From NCBI GenBank assembly GCA_040007395.1, contig JBDTVG010000021.1, positions 1 through 30,312 of the forward strand: a DNA stretch of 30,312 bases. The letters are read 5' to 3'. This DNA is from DATGFK01 sp040007395. GTDB lineage: Bacteria; Chloroflexota; Anaerolineae; Aggregatilineales; UBA2796. The position numbers and the translations under genes were made by a program. The notes under the pieces were generated by a model, which worked only from the letters and a program-made list of their open reading frames with translations, was not told where the DNA came from and searched no databases. Below are positions 16,366-23,241 of this stretch, in pieces. Positions within the stretch are counted from its first letter, which is position 1, and every line of letters starts with the position of its first letter.

Positions 16366-17135
16366 TGGACAACTTCTTTCGTATAAGCAATGGAGGTTAG
16401 GAGATGCTGTGTGCGCACGAATAACTGCTGTGCAATATCTTCAAAAGCTTGGTATTGTGCATTGTCGTGATCTTCGACGGCAGCTGGGTCGGGCAGACTC
16501 CAATGGATGATATTCGCAATGTTGGGAAAAGCCGGACAGGTTTCGCGGGCACGATCACACACCGTGATAAAGTAGTCAAAAGCATGATCTTGAAATACGT
16601 CAAGATGTTTCGAGCGCTGCTGGCTGATGTCGATCCCCATCGCCGCAAGGACGCGAATTGCATTGGGATGCACACGCGACGGTTGGATACCTGCACTAGT
16701 GACCTTCACCCATCCTCCACCCAAGTGACGTAAAATCCCCTCAGCCATCTGGGATCGGGCGCTGTTCTCGGTGCAAACAAATAGTATTCGTGCGGGGGTC
16801 TCATTCTCAACAGCCATTGGATGAGCCGATGTATCGACCAGTATAGGGTGCAGTGTTTGCCCGATCTGTAGATAGTAAGTTTTCAACTGCTCAAGATCCA
16901 GACGATAGTAAATATCACGCGCATCGGCTGTGCTCCGCCGTTCCTGCACCAGCTTAATATCACGTAGTTGTTTCAGGTGATAGGACACGAGATTTTGTGG
17001 GTGTTCAAGCAAACTGACCAACTCCTGAACCTTGTAATCGCTGTGCGCCAATAATGTCAGCATGTGCCAACGCACCTCATGCGAAATCACCTTCAAGAAC
17101 CCCAACGGTTGGGCGACTGACTCCATTTGCGACAA
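16362..17135 (-). CDS. ArsR-ArsC fusion: regulator domain plus arsenate reductase domain
   Basis: 257 residues. Residues 10-85 form a winged helix of ArsR type (VRWHMLTLLAHSDYKVQELVSLL, then PQNLVSYHLKQLRD). Residues 115-257 form a complete ArsC: C121 in CTENSARS, C193 and C200 (TVCDRARETC), PDP loop. Fusions of this kind are known. Unusually, the HTH part contains no cysteine, so it lacks the usual As(III)-binding pair of ArsR; sensing could use the ArsC cysteines or another protein. As first gene of the operon it likely controls it: several TTGATA/TATCAA half-sites lie in the promoter just upstream. It may also reduce arsenate in its own right. Confidence 0.9.
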   Translation of the reverse strand: MSQMESVAQPLGFLKVISHEVRWHMLTLLAHSDYKVQELVSLLEHPQNLVSYHLKQLRDIKLVQERRSTADARDIYYRLDLEQLKTYYLQIGQTLHPILVDTSAHPMAVENETPARILFVCTENSARSQMAEGILRHLGGGWVKVTSAGIQPSRVHPNAIRVLAAMGIDISQQRSKHLDVFQDHAFDYFITVCDRARETCPAFPNIANIIHWSLPDPAAVEDHDNAQYQAFEDIAQQLFVRTQHLLTSIAYTKEVVQ

Positions 17136-17149
17136 TCCTTCAACTGTAA

Positions 17150-17205
17150 TTGATACAACCTATTATATATCATATCAATCTATTTTGATACGATTTTATT
17201 TGATA
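17150..17205 (-). promoter_or_regulatory. Promoter/operator of the arsenic operon
   Basis: Minus-strand -10 TATAAT lies at 17162-17167. Around it are TTGATA/TATCAA half-sites at 17150-17155, 17173-17178, 17185-17190 and 17200-17205. The central two form an inverted repeat, TATCAA-6-TTGATA, placed between -35 and -10 where a bound ArsR dimer would block polymerase. No good -35 is seen. Confidence 0.7.
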
Positions 17206-17318
17206 GATAATTATTTACGGTTAAGGTCTGCATAAGGTCAGGTTAACTCGATAAATGTGCTAGCCAGCCATGTTTTAGGAGTTACTCTCAAGGGATTTCC
17301 AGTTTTTACATTGGTCTA

Positions 17319-17353
17319 TTGACATATTGATATATGTCAATATAATCGTCTTT
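17319..17353 (+). promoter_or_regulatory. Promoter with embedded palindromic operator, regulator gene
   Basis: TTGACA (17319-17324), 16-base spacer, TATAAT (17341-17346). The whole spacer and the -35 are a perfect palindrome: TTGACATAT (17319-17327), TGAT, ATATGTCAA (17332-17340). Seven bases separate the -10 from the ATG at 17354, so the message is predicted to start at or next to the start codon (leaderless). Confidence 0.9.
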
Positions 17354-17668
17354 ATGAGTATTGACGCTTTAACGTTTGCCAAAACTCTTGCTGATGAAAC
17401 GCGGCAAGAAATTATCACCCACCTGTGCTGCACATGGCTGAGTGTGAATGATGTTGTCGATAAACTGCACAGGAAAGTTAATCAGCCAACCGTCAGCCAT
17501 CACCTCAAAAAACTTGAGGAAGCGAATTTGGTAATTGTCAGACAGGAAGGCCGTCAGCGGTTCTACACCCTCAATCAGGAGGAGTGGGAACTGTGTTGCA
17601 ATCGCCTGTATCGGAAAGGCGATCCCAATCAGTTTAAGAATCTGGTTGCAATTGACACGATAAAGTAG
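17354..17668 (+). CDS. ArsR/SmtB-family regulator with two Cys-Cys pairs
   Basis: 104 residues from the ATG at 17354. An upstream TTG gives a longer frame, but it lies inside the operator. The winged helix is typical (AKTLADETRQEII, QPTVSHHLKKLEEANLV, RQEGRQRFYTLN). Vicinal cysteines occur at 25-26 (HLCCTW) and 81-82 (ELCCNR), both plausible trivalent-metalloid ligands. It lies divergent to the arsenic operon and first in a plus-strand unit with the SigZ-like factor. The palindrome in its own promoter and a matching site before the sigma gene suggest that it represses both. Autoregulation is inferred from the site positions. Confidence 0.9.
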   Translation: MSIDALTFAKTLADETRQEIITHLCCTWLSVNDVVDKLHRKVNQPTVSHHLKKLEEANLVIVRQEGRQRFYTLNQEEWELCCNRLYRKGDPNQFKNLVAIDTIK

Positions 17669-17686
17669 AAACGCTCTTTTTTTAGC

Positions 17687-17708
17687 TTCATATATCGATA
17701 TATATCAA
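17687..17708 (+). promoter_or_regulatory. Second operator with 9-4-9 layout, before the sigma gene
   Basis: TTCATATAT (17687-17695), CGAT, ATATATCAA (17700-17708) differs from a perfect palindrome at one position and repeats the layout of the operator at 17319-17340. It lies 36 bases before the sigma-factor ATG. The shared right half ATAT(G/A)TCAA suggests the same ArsR-family dimer. Confidence 0.7.
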
Positions 17709-17744
17709 TGCGATTTGTTAGCCAACTCGTAGATTGAGATAATC

Positions 17745-18356
17745 ATGAATACAGTTCAAACGGAAGCACTTTGGCAGAATATGCACACAGACCTCAAACA
17801 GTTCATCAACAAACGTGTTCCAGATGAACATATCGCTGAAGATATTTTGCAAGATGTCTTTATACGAGTCCACATGCAGATGGATACTCTCAAAGACACT
17901 GCCCGGCTGGAAAGCTGGATATATCAAATTGCGCGGAATGCGATTGTCGACGATTATCGCCGCCGCAAGCCTGAACTAGATATTCCTGAAACCTTGCTGG
18001 CAGACGATGAGCGCGATGAGGACGACTTGACCAGCCAACTAGCACCCTGCTTGCGCGATATGATTCAGGCACTACCTAACAAATATCGAGATGCGATCCT
18101 GTTAACCGAATATGAAGGACTCACCCAGAGCGCACTGGCGGCACGCCTAAACATTTCACTCTCTGGCGCGAAGTCGAGAGTGCAGCGGGCGAAAGAACTA
18201 CTCAAAGCGGTGCTGCTGCAATGCTGTCACTTTGAACTGGATCGACTGGGCAAAATCATTGACTACTATCCCCATTACGATGGTTGCTCGTCGTCTCAGG
18301 GAACGGCGCAAACCGATTGTACTAGCCGCGAAACAGGTCGTTCACTGGCAAATTGA
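17745..18356 (+). CDS. sigZ: SigZ-like RNA polymerase sigma factor (ECF type)
   Basis: 203 residues. Region 2 spans about 10-75 (DILQDVFIRVH, ARLESWIYQIARNAIVDDYRRRK), region 4 about 105-155 (LPNKYRDAILLTEYEGLTQSALAARLNISLSGAKSRVQRAKELL). The C-terminal tail LLQCCHFELDRLGKIIDYYP (CC at 160-161) is a signature of the SigZ group of Bacillus subtilis type. Further cysteines at 181 and 192 follow. It should direct polymerase to a small set of promoters, perhaps those of this unit. No anti-sigma gene is adjacent, so control may act through the regulator at 17354 or through the Cys-rich tail. Confidence 0.9.
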   Translation: MNTVQTEALWQNMHTDLKQFINKRVPDEHIAEDILQDVFIRVHMQMDTLKDTARLESWIYQIARNAIVDDYRRRKPELDIPETLLADDERDEDDLTSQLAPCLRDMIQALPNKYRDAILLTEYEGLTQSALAARLNISLSGAKSRVQRAKELLKAVLLQCCHFELDRLGKIIDYYPHYDGCSSSQGTAQTDCTSRETGRSLAN

Positions 18357-18466
18357 ATCCTCTGCTTCATGATTTTGCGTCCTTTTGAGGAATGGCACGT
18401 CTCTATAAGAAACCGCAAGTCTAGGACAAAACAGTCTGACGGACTTTCAACAGGAGAAAAAAAATC

Positions 18467-18712
18467 ATGAGCGATCAACAAACCTCAACAACCAAAAAAG
18501 GTGGATTCATTCAGTTGTCCGGTACCCAGAAAGCGCAAGTGGCTAACGGGTGCTGTGGACAAACAATCGCTAATGTCACATTTGTAGACGATAAAATGGT
18601 TAACGTAAGTCCTCAGACTGCTGCTAGCTGCTGCGGTGAACCCGTCACCAGCGAAGTCGGGGCAACTGGCTGCTGTAGCGAACCTGCCGAGAAGCAAGGC
18701 TGCTGCGGATAA
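18467..18712 (+). CDS. Small Cys-rich protein with four vicinal Cys pairs
   Basis: 81 residues, a clear AGGAG ribosome site before the ATG. All eight cysteines are in pairs: 29-30, 55-56, 69-70 and 79-80, mostly as CCG or CCS. The N-terminal part (about 1-28) is Cys-free, Thr/Lys/Gln-rich and contains GGFIQL; no signal peptide or membrane segment. I do not recognise the family. Vicinal dithiols bind As(III) and other soft metals, so the context (arsenate reductases, Cys-pair regulator) favours a metalloid-binding or carrier protein. A modified-peptide precursor is a bolder alternative, with a Cys-free leader and Cys-rich core, but no recognisable modification enzyme lies nearby. Confidence 0.85.
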   Translation: MSDQQTSTTKKGGFIQLSGTQKAQVANGCCGQTIANVTFVDDKMVNVSPQTAASCCGEPVTSEVGATGCCSEPAEKQGCCG

Positions 18713-18732
18713 CCAGAAGGTGAAGCTATAAG

Positions 18733-19950
18733 ATGTCGCAACCTGCAACTGCACCGCTCTCGGCGGTGCATTCTCTAATCGAAGCCTTCAATGTGCAGCG
18801 TGCGCTGACCGATCTAGACCAGCTTTGTGCCAAACCCTTCGCAGGTCGGCGGATTGGCACAGTCGGGCACGACCTCGCACAGGCGTGGCTGTATCAGCAG
18901 ATGATTGCGGCGGGTTTGGAAACGCAGATCTTCCAATTCACCGCAGAATCGGCTGTTCTCAATTTGTCGGCGCTGCCGCAGTTCGAGATCAACGGTCTTG
19001 GCGGCATCCATCGCCAATTGGACTATCGACGCGAATTTCAGGAACATCCTCAGTCTGGCTTCCAACCGAATATCGTAGAAGGCGTTGCCTCACGGCAATT
19101 GACCCAACAGGGTTGGCTCATCGTGGATCATGTACCCCCACTACAAACTGCGCAAGCATGGGTCGAATCTGGTGTGGCAGGCATCGTGTTACCACAGCAT
19201 GTTGGCCCAGATGGGTATCTTTCCAAGCGGGTTATCCCACGCGCACGGTTGCCATTGCCCGTGATTGCAGTATCGGAAAACCTAATCACAGCCTTAGTGG
19301 GACAAACTATCAGCGCCACTATGCCCCTTGAAAGTGTATCCGTTCACGGTGGAACCGTTCTGGGGACTCTGGAAGGCACCGATCCGACACTGGAACCGCT
19401 GCTTGTGGGTGCTCATTTTGATGGTGTTGGTGATGATGCTAGTGGCTATCGTATTCCGGGAGCAGCCGATAATGCAGCAGGTGTAGCCGTCATCTTGGAA
19501 CTAAGCAGGCTTATTGGTCAATTGGGTATAAAACCCTATCGCAGTATCGTTTTCGCGGCCTTCGATGGCGAAGAAATCAATGCTACCGGATCGTATGCCT
19601 ACGCGCAGTCACTCAAAGCAGCAGGTCAAAAGCCCCTCGTCATTAACCTAGATGGGGCGGCCCAATTTCATGAAGCCGTCTGGGCCGAACTTTCGGAAAA
19701 CGCCGATCACCTAATGCGGGTATTAGATCGGACTGGTGAATGGCTGGAAATTCCGCTGGTGCAAGGTTCGGTTGGCTCAGATAATCGACGCTTTGCCCAA
19801 GCTGGTTTTCCGACGGTAGGGCTAGCACTGGGTGGTTATGGTGGTCATACACCCGACGATACGGTGAATCGGGTTGATCCAGAGGCGATGAAACTCGCGG
19901 GTCGTCTCATGCTAGCGACAATCTGGCAGCTTGCGCTGCAACAATCTTAG
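18733..19950 (+). CDS. M28-family zinc peptidase with PA-like insert
   Basis: 405 residues. The five zinc ligands of the M28 family are in place: H228 (GAHFDGVG), D246 (AADNAAG), E281 with E280 as catalytic base (FDGEEIN), D307 (NLDGAA), H372 (GGHTPDD). The region about 90-195 resembles the protease-associated insert. No signal peptide is seen, so it is probably cytoplasmic, unlike most M28 aminopeptidases. It starts 20 bases after the small Cys-rich protein with a good AAGGTG ribosome site, so the two are co-transcribed. It may trim a peptide or cleave a thiol conjugate such as a glutathione- or Cys-linked compound; this is inference. Confidence 0.92.
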   Translation: MSQPATAPLSAVHSLIEAFNVQRALTDLDQLCAKPFAGRRIGTVGHDLAQAWLYQQMIAAGLETQIFQFTAESAVLNLSALPQFEINGLGGIHRQLDYRREFQEHPQSGFQPNIVEGVASRQLTQQGWLIVDHVPPLQTAQAWVESGVAGIVLPQHVGPDGYLSKRVIPRARLPLPVIAVSENLITALVGQTISATMPLESVSVHGGTVLGTLEGTDPTLEPLLVGAHFDGVGDDASGYRIPGAADNAAGVAVILELSRLIGQLGIKPYRSIVFAAFDGEEINATGSYAYAQSLKAAGQKPLVINLDGAAQFHEAVWAELSENADHLMRVLDRTGEWLEIPLVQGSVGSDNRRFAQAGFPTVGLALGGYGGHTPDDTVNRVDPEAMKLAGRLMLATIWQLALQQS

Positions 19951-20005
19951 CAAGGGCTATAGTCCTTGCCCAAAAACGGAATAGCAAACACAATTGGAGA
20001 CAACT

Positions 20006-21367
20006 ATGAATATCACTGGTTTACCTGTCGCGGTTATTGGGGCTGGACCGATTGGGTTAGCCGCCGCCGCCCATCTCATTCAGCGGGGCGAAACGCCGCT
20101 GGTTCTGGAAGCCGGATCAGCGGTAGGGGCGAGCATTTCGGACTGGGGACATGTGCGGTTGTTCACGCCTTGGCGTTATGCAACGGATGCGGCCTCCGTT
20201 GCGCTGCTTAGTGCAATCAATTGGGAACAGCCAGATCCTGAAACATATCCGACGGGCGCGGAACTGGTCGAGCATTATCTCAAGCCGTTGGCGAATTTGC
20301 CGCAGTTGCGGACACATGTTCGTCTGAATAGCCGCGTGGTGCGGATTGCACGGTATGGCTTCGATAAAATGAAGACTCTAGGCCGTGAGCAGGCACCTTT
20401 TGTCGTGACTGTAAAAGACTCAGCGGGTCAGGAAAGCCAATATTTTGCGAAAGCCGTGATTGATGCCTCTGGAAACTATCGTTCGCCGAATCCACTTGGT
20501 GCGAACGGCACTCCGGCGTTGGGGGAAGAAGCCCTCGCTGATCGGATTTTCTATGGTATCCCCAACATCTTGGGCAAGCATCGTGCCCGTTATGCAGGCA
20601 AAACCATCCTCGTTGCGGGTAGTGGATCGTCGGCCTTCAATGTACTGCTCAACCTGACGCAGCTCGCTCAACAAACGCCAGAAACGAGGGTCATCTGGGT
20701 TATCCGGCGTGCTCTGACAGAGCGCCTATTCGGGGGCGGGGCGAACGATGAACTTCCGGCACGCGGTTCGCTGGGGCAGCGCGTGCGTGAACTGGTTGAG
20801 CGGGGCGTTTTTCAAGTTTCGGCTGAATTCAAGACAAGCCAGCTACAGCGTGTCGGCAGCCAAATCGAGGTCAGCAGCGATACGGAAACCTTGCAACCTG
20901 TTGACGAAATTATCGTTACCACCGGATTTCGCCCAGATTTGACGCTCTTTTCTGAACTACAGGTCGCGCTGGATGCTGCCGTCGAGAGTCCTGTGGCGTT
21001 GGCGGGGATGATCGATCCTAACCTACATAGCTGTGGTACAGTTCCTCCGCATGGGGAACAAGAACTCAGGCAGCCCGAAGCCAATTTCTATATCGTGGGC
21101 AGCAAAAGTTATGGACGTGCGCCAACCTTCCTGCTGCTAACCGGCTATGAGCAAGTTCGCTCTATCGCGGCGGCACTCACAGGTGACTGGGAATCAGCGC
21201 GAAAGGTGCAGTTAGAATTGCCTGACACGGGCGTTTGTTCCACAACGCCAGATGGTCCAGTCGGAAGTGCCTGCTGTGGTACTGCTGCGGCTGTACCGTT
21301 GTCGGCAAATTTGATTCAGTTGGGAGAGATACCCATCACGCAATCGAATACAACGCATTGCTGCTAA
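20006..21367 (+). CDS. FAD/NAD(P)-dependent oxidoreductase with Cys-Cys tail
   Basis: 453 residues from the ATG at 20006, with GGAG seven bases upstream (an in-frame TTG four codons earlier is less likely). The FAD-binding Rossmann motif is near the N-terminus (VAVIGAGPIGLAAAAHLI); a second dinucleotide motif lies about 195-205 (ILVAGSGSSAFNV), and the TGF(R)PDL motif follows. This is the plan of flavin monooxygenases and related flavoproteins; ArsO-type flavoproteins occur in arsenic clusters, but identity is not proven. The tail beyond about 400 is unusual: C411, ACCG with CC at 423-424, LIQL, and a terminal CC at 452-453. A terminal CC recalls mercuric reductase, where it passes the metal to the active site. 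Confidence 0.88.
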   Translation: MNITGLPVAVIGAGPIGLAAAAHLIQRGETPLVLEAGSAVGASISDWGHVRLFTPWRYATDAASVALLSAINWEQPDPETYPTGAELVEHYLKPLANLPQLRTHVRLNSRVVRIARYGFDKMKTLGREQAPFVVTVKDSAGQESQYFAKAVIDASGNYRSPNPLGANGTPALGEEALADRIFYGIPNILGKHRARYAGKTILVAGSGSSAFNVLLNLTQLAQQTPETRVIWVIRRALTERLFGGGANDELPARGSLGQRVRELVERGVFQVSAEFKTSQLQRVGSQIEVSSDTETLQPVDEIIVTTGFRPDLTLFSELQVALDAAVESPVALAGMIDPNLHSCGTVPPHGEQELRQPEANFYIVGSKSYGRAPTFLLLTGYEQVRSIAAALTGDWESARKVQLELPDTGVCSTTPDGPVGSACCGTAAAVPLSANLIQLGEIPITQSNTTHCC

Positions 21368-21442
21368 ACCGTGTGGGCTGGCTTGGGGTCATCCCGCCCC
21401 AAGCCGCTGCACTTCAACCCTTCACACAGAAAGCCAAAGCCC

Positions 21443-22735
21443 ATGCTGTTGCGTCACAATTCGACCCCCAAATACTATGGGTGGTATATTGCCGTTACGC
21501 TGGCAATCACTGAAACCATCTCATGGGGCGTTCTTTACTATTCCTTTTCAGTTTTCCTGACACCCATGCAAACTAGTTTGGGGTGGTCACGCGCACAGTT
21601 GACGGGCGGCTTTTCACTCTCGCTGCTGGTTACAGGGGCGATGGCATTTCCAGTCGGGGCTTGGATTGACCGATATGGGCCGCGTTTACTGATGACTGTG
21701 GGCGCAATTTCAGCTAGTATCCTCGTGATTGCTTGGTCACAGGTCACTGATCTCACAGCGTTCTACCTGATCTGGATCGGCTTAGGGATGTCCGCCGCCG
21801 CCGTTCTCTACGAACCCGCCTTCACAGTGATTGCTCAGTGGTTCACCGAACAGCGTGGTACGGCACTCGCCGTCATAACTTTTGCAGCGGGACTAGCCAG
21901 CACAATCTTTTTGCCATTGTCAGATGCCTTCCTGCGCTCGTATGGTTGGCGTACCGCCGTCTTTCTGTTAGGCATCTTTCTGGCGGTCATGACTATTCCG
22001 TTGCACGCGATGATACTGCGCCATCACCCCAACGAGACTGCCTTTTCATCGCATGAGACCCTCAAACCGACGACTGTAAATAGTCCGGGACAACAGGATG
22101 TTTCATTCCGTACTGCGATGCACAGCCGTGTTTTCTGGTTGTTAGCATTGGGCTTTGGCCTAGCCTACCTATCCGCCACCGCGATTCGCGTGCATTTCAT
22201 CCCATTTCTGATCAGCGTCGGGGTGGAGTCGGGCACAGCCGCTTTTGTGACTGGAGCCATCGGGATTATGCAGGTTGCAGGCCGTGTTGTTTTCGCGCCC
22301 TTGGAACGCCGTTGGTCTGCCACAACTATTGTTATCGGTGTCTTCGCGCTTCAGGCCATGGCGATGGCTGTTTTACTGATCGGACAGACTCCGTTTATGC
22401 TCGGCCTGTTTATCATCATCTTTGGAGTATCTCAGGGCGCTACCACGTTATCCCGTCCGGCTATCCTAGCGCAACTCTATGGACGCTCACACTATGGACG
22501 CATATCCAGCGTAATGGCTGTATGTTTAACCTTGGCGAGCACAGCGGCTCCTTTAGGGGCAAGTCTCCTCTTTGATCTGACCGGAAATTATCAGCCGATC
22601 TTATGGATAGTACTGGTCTTCGCTTTGTGTGCCACCAGTGTAACTGTCATTACCAAAGGCCATATTTCACAAGACCAACGCCATACAGTGGATAACATTC
22701 GGAGCGTTTTAGATCCAGCCCAACCGAATCCATGA
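21443..22735 (+). CDS. MFS transporter (OFA/monocarboxylate-like)
   Basis: 430 residues from the ATG at 21443; a GTG 72 bases upstream gives a longer frame, but the protein then starts with a polar stretch not expected in the family. The first helix begins YYGWYIAVTLAI, typical of the MFS. About 12 membrane helices are predicted, with a central loop near 205-235. It is the last gene of the plus-strand unit, 75 bases behind the flavoprotein. No strong ribosome site. In context it probably exports or imports a product of the neighbouring enzymes, for example an organoarsenical or a metal-bound ligand; the substrate cannot be read from sequence. Confidence 0.9.
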   Translation: MLLRHNSTPKYYGWYIAVTLAITETISWGVLYYSFSVFLTPMQTSLGWSRAQLTGGFSLSLLVTGAMAFPVGAWIDRYGPRLLMTVGAISASILVIAWSQVTDLTAFYLIWIGLGMSAAAVLYEPAFTVIAQWFTEQRGTALAVITFAAGLASTIFLPLSDAFLRSYGWRTAVFLLGIFLAVMTIPLHAMILRHHPNETAFSSHETLKPTTVNSPGQQDVSFRTAMHSRVFWLLALGFGLAYLSATAIRVHFIPFLISVGVESGTAAFVTGAIGIMQVAGRVVFAPLERRWSATTIVIGVFALQAMAMAVLLIGQTPFMLGLFIIIFGVSQGATTLSRPAILAQLYGRSHYGRISSVMAVCLTLASTAAPLGASLLFDLTGNYQPILWIVLVFALCATSVTVITKGHISQDQRHTVDNIRSVLDPAQPNP

Positions 22736-22765
22736 TAGGAAAGATTCATCGCTTACTTCGGCTAC

Positions 22766-23137
22766 CTATCGATGATTGTAAAACTCGATCTGCCAGCGCC
22801 ACTCGGTATGATCCGTTGCGTGCCACCATTGTTTGAGTGTGCCGACCTCACCACCGGGCAAGATCACCAATTGCCCCAGATCGCCCTCGGTGGGCCAGAT
22901 GTCTTCGCGGGCAATCGTGCTGCCGTGCAGGGTCAGACGTGTGATAGGGGATTCATCAGTAGCGGCTAAGTCTTTGCCCTCGGCAATGGTCAATCCGTTA
23001 TCATCGCGCACGGTCACAGTAAGGAACGGCGGCGCAGCATGAACGAGCATGATCGTTGCTTTATCGATCCGTCCCCGCGCAAACGAAAGTCCGGTTGCAG
23101 CAGCCTTCGGATACCACAGATCCCATATCTGCGCCAT
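22766..23137 (-). CDS. Unrecognised 123-residue protein
   Basis: A compact soluble protein, beginning MAQIWDLWYPKAAATGLSFARGRID and rich in Trp near both ends (WWHATDHTEWRW near the C-terminus). No signal peptide, membrane segment or known motif. AGGAG sits eight bases before the ATG, so translation looks real. It lies convergent to the MFS gene and 48 bases after the terminator of the cytochrome operon, so it is separately expressed. A possible -10 TATAAT is at 23174-23179, without a clear -35. Confidence 0.75.
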   Translation of the reverse strand: MAQIWDLWYPKAAATGLSFARGRIDKATIMLVHAAPPFLTVTVRDDNGLTIAEGKDLAATDESPITRLTLHGSTIAREDIWPTEGDLGQLVILPGGEVGTLKQWWHATDHTEWRWQIEFYNHR

Positions 23138-23185
23138 AAGTCATCTCCTGAATTACGCCTAGAGATGAACCCTATTATAAAACGA

Positions 23186-23219
23186 AAACGCCGGGAATGA
23201 TTAAACACTCCCGGCGTTT
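23186..23219 (-). terminator. Terminator of the bc-complex operon
   Basis: 11-bp perfect stem AAACGCCGGGA/TCCCGGCGTTT (23186-23196 with 23209-23219), 12-base loop, followed on the minus strand by a T-rich run (TTCGTTTTATAATAG). It begins 22 bases after the stop of the cytochrome c gene. Confidence 0.9.
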
Positions 23220-23241
23220 CGTTTAGTGAAAACGAGTTGAA

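Noticed and set aside
17327..17353. TTG start giving a nine-residue N-terminal extension of the ArsR-family regulator
   Set aside because: The TTG lies inside the palindromic operator and before the predicted transcription start; ATG at 17354 fits the family start.
18381..18410. Possible ECF-type promoter (GGAAT ... CGTCT) before the small Cys-rich gene
   Set aside because: The two elements are only four bases apart; the usual spacing is about 16-17.
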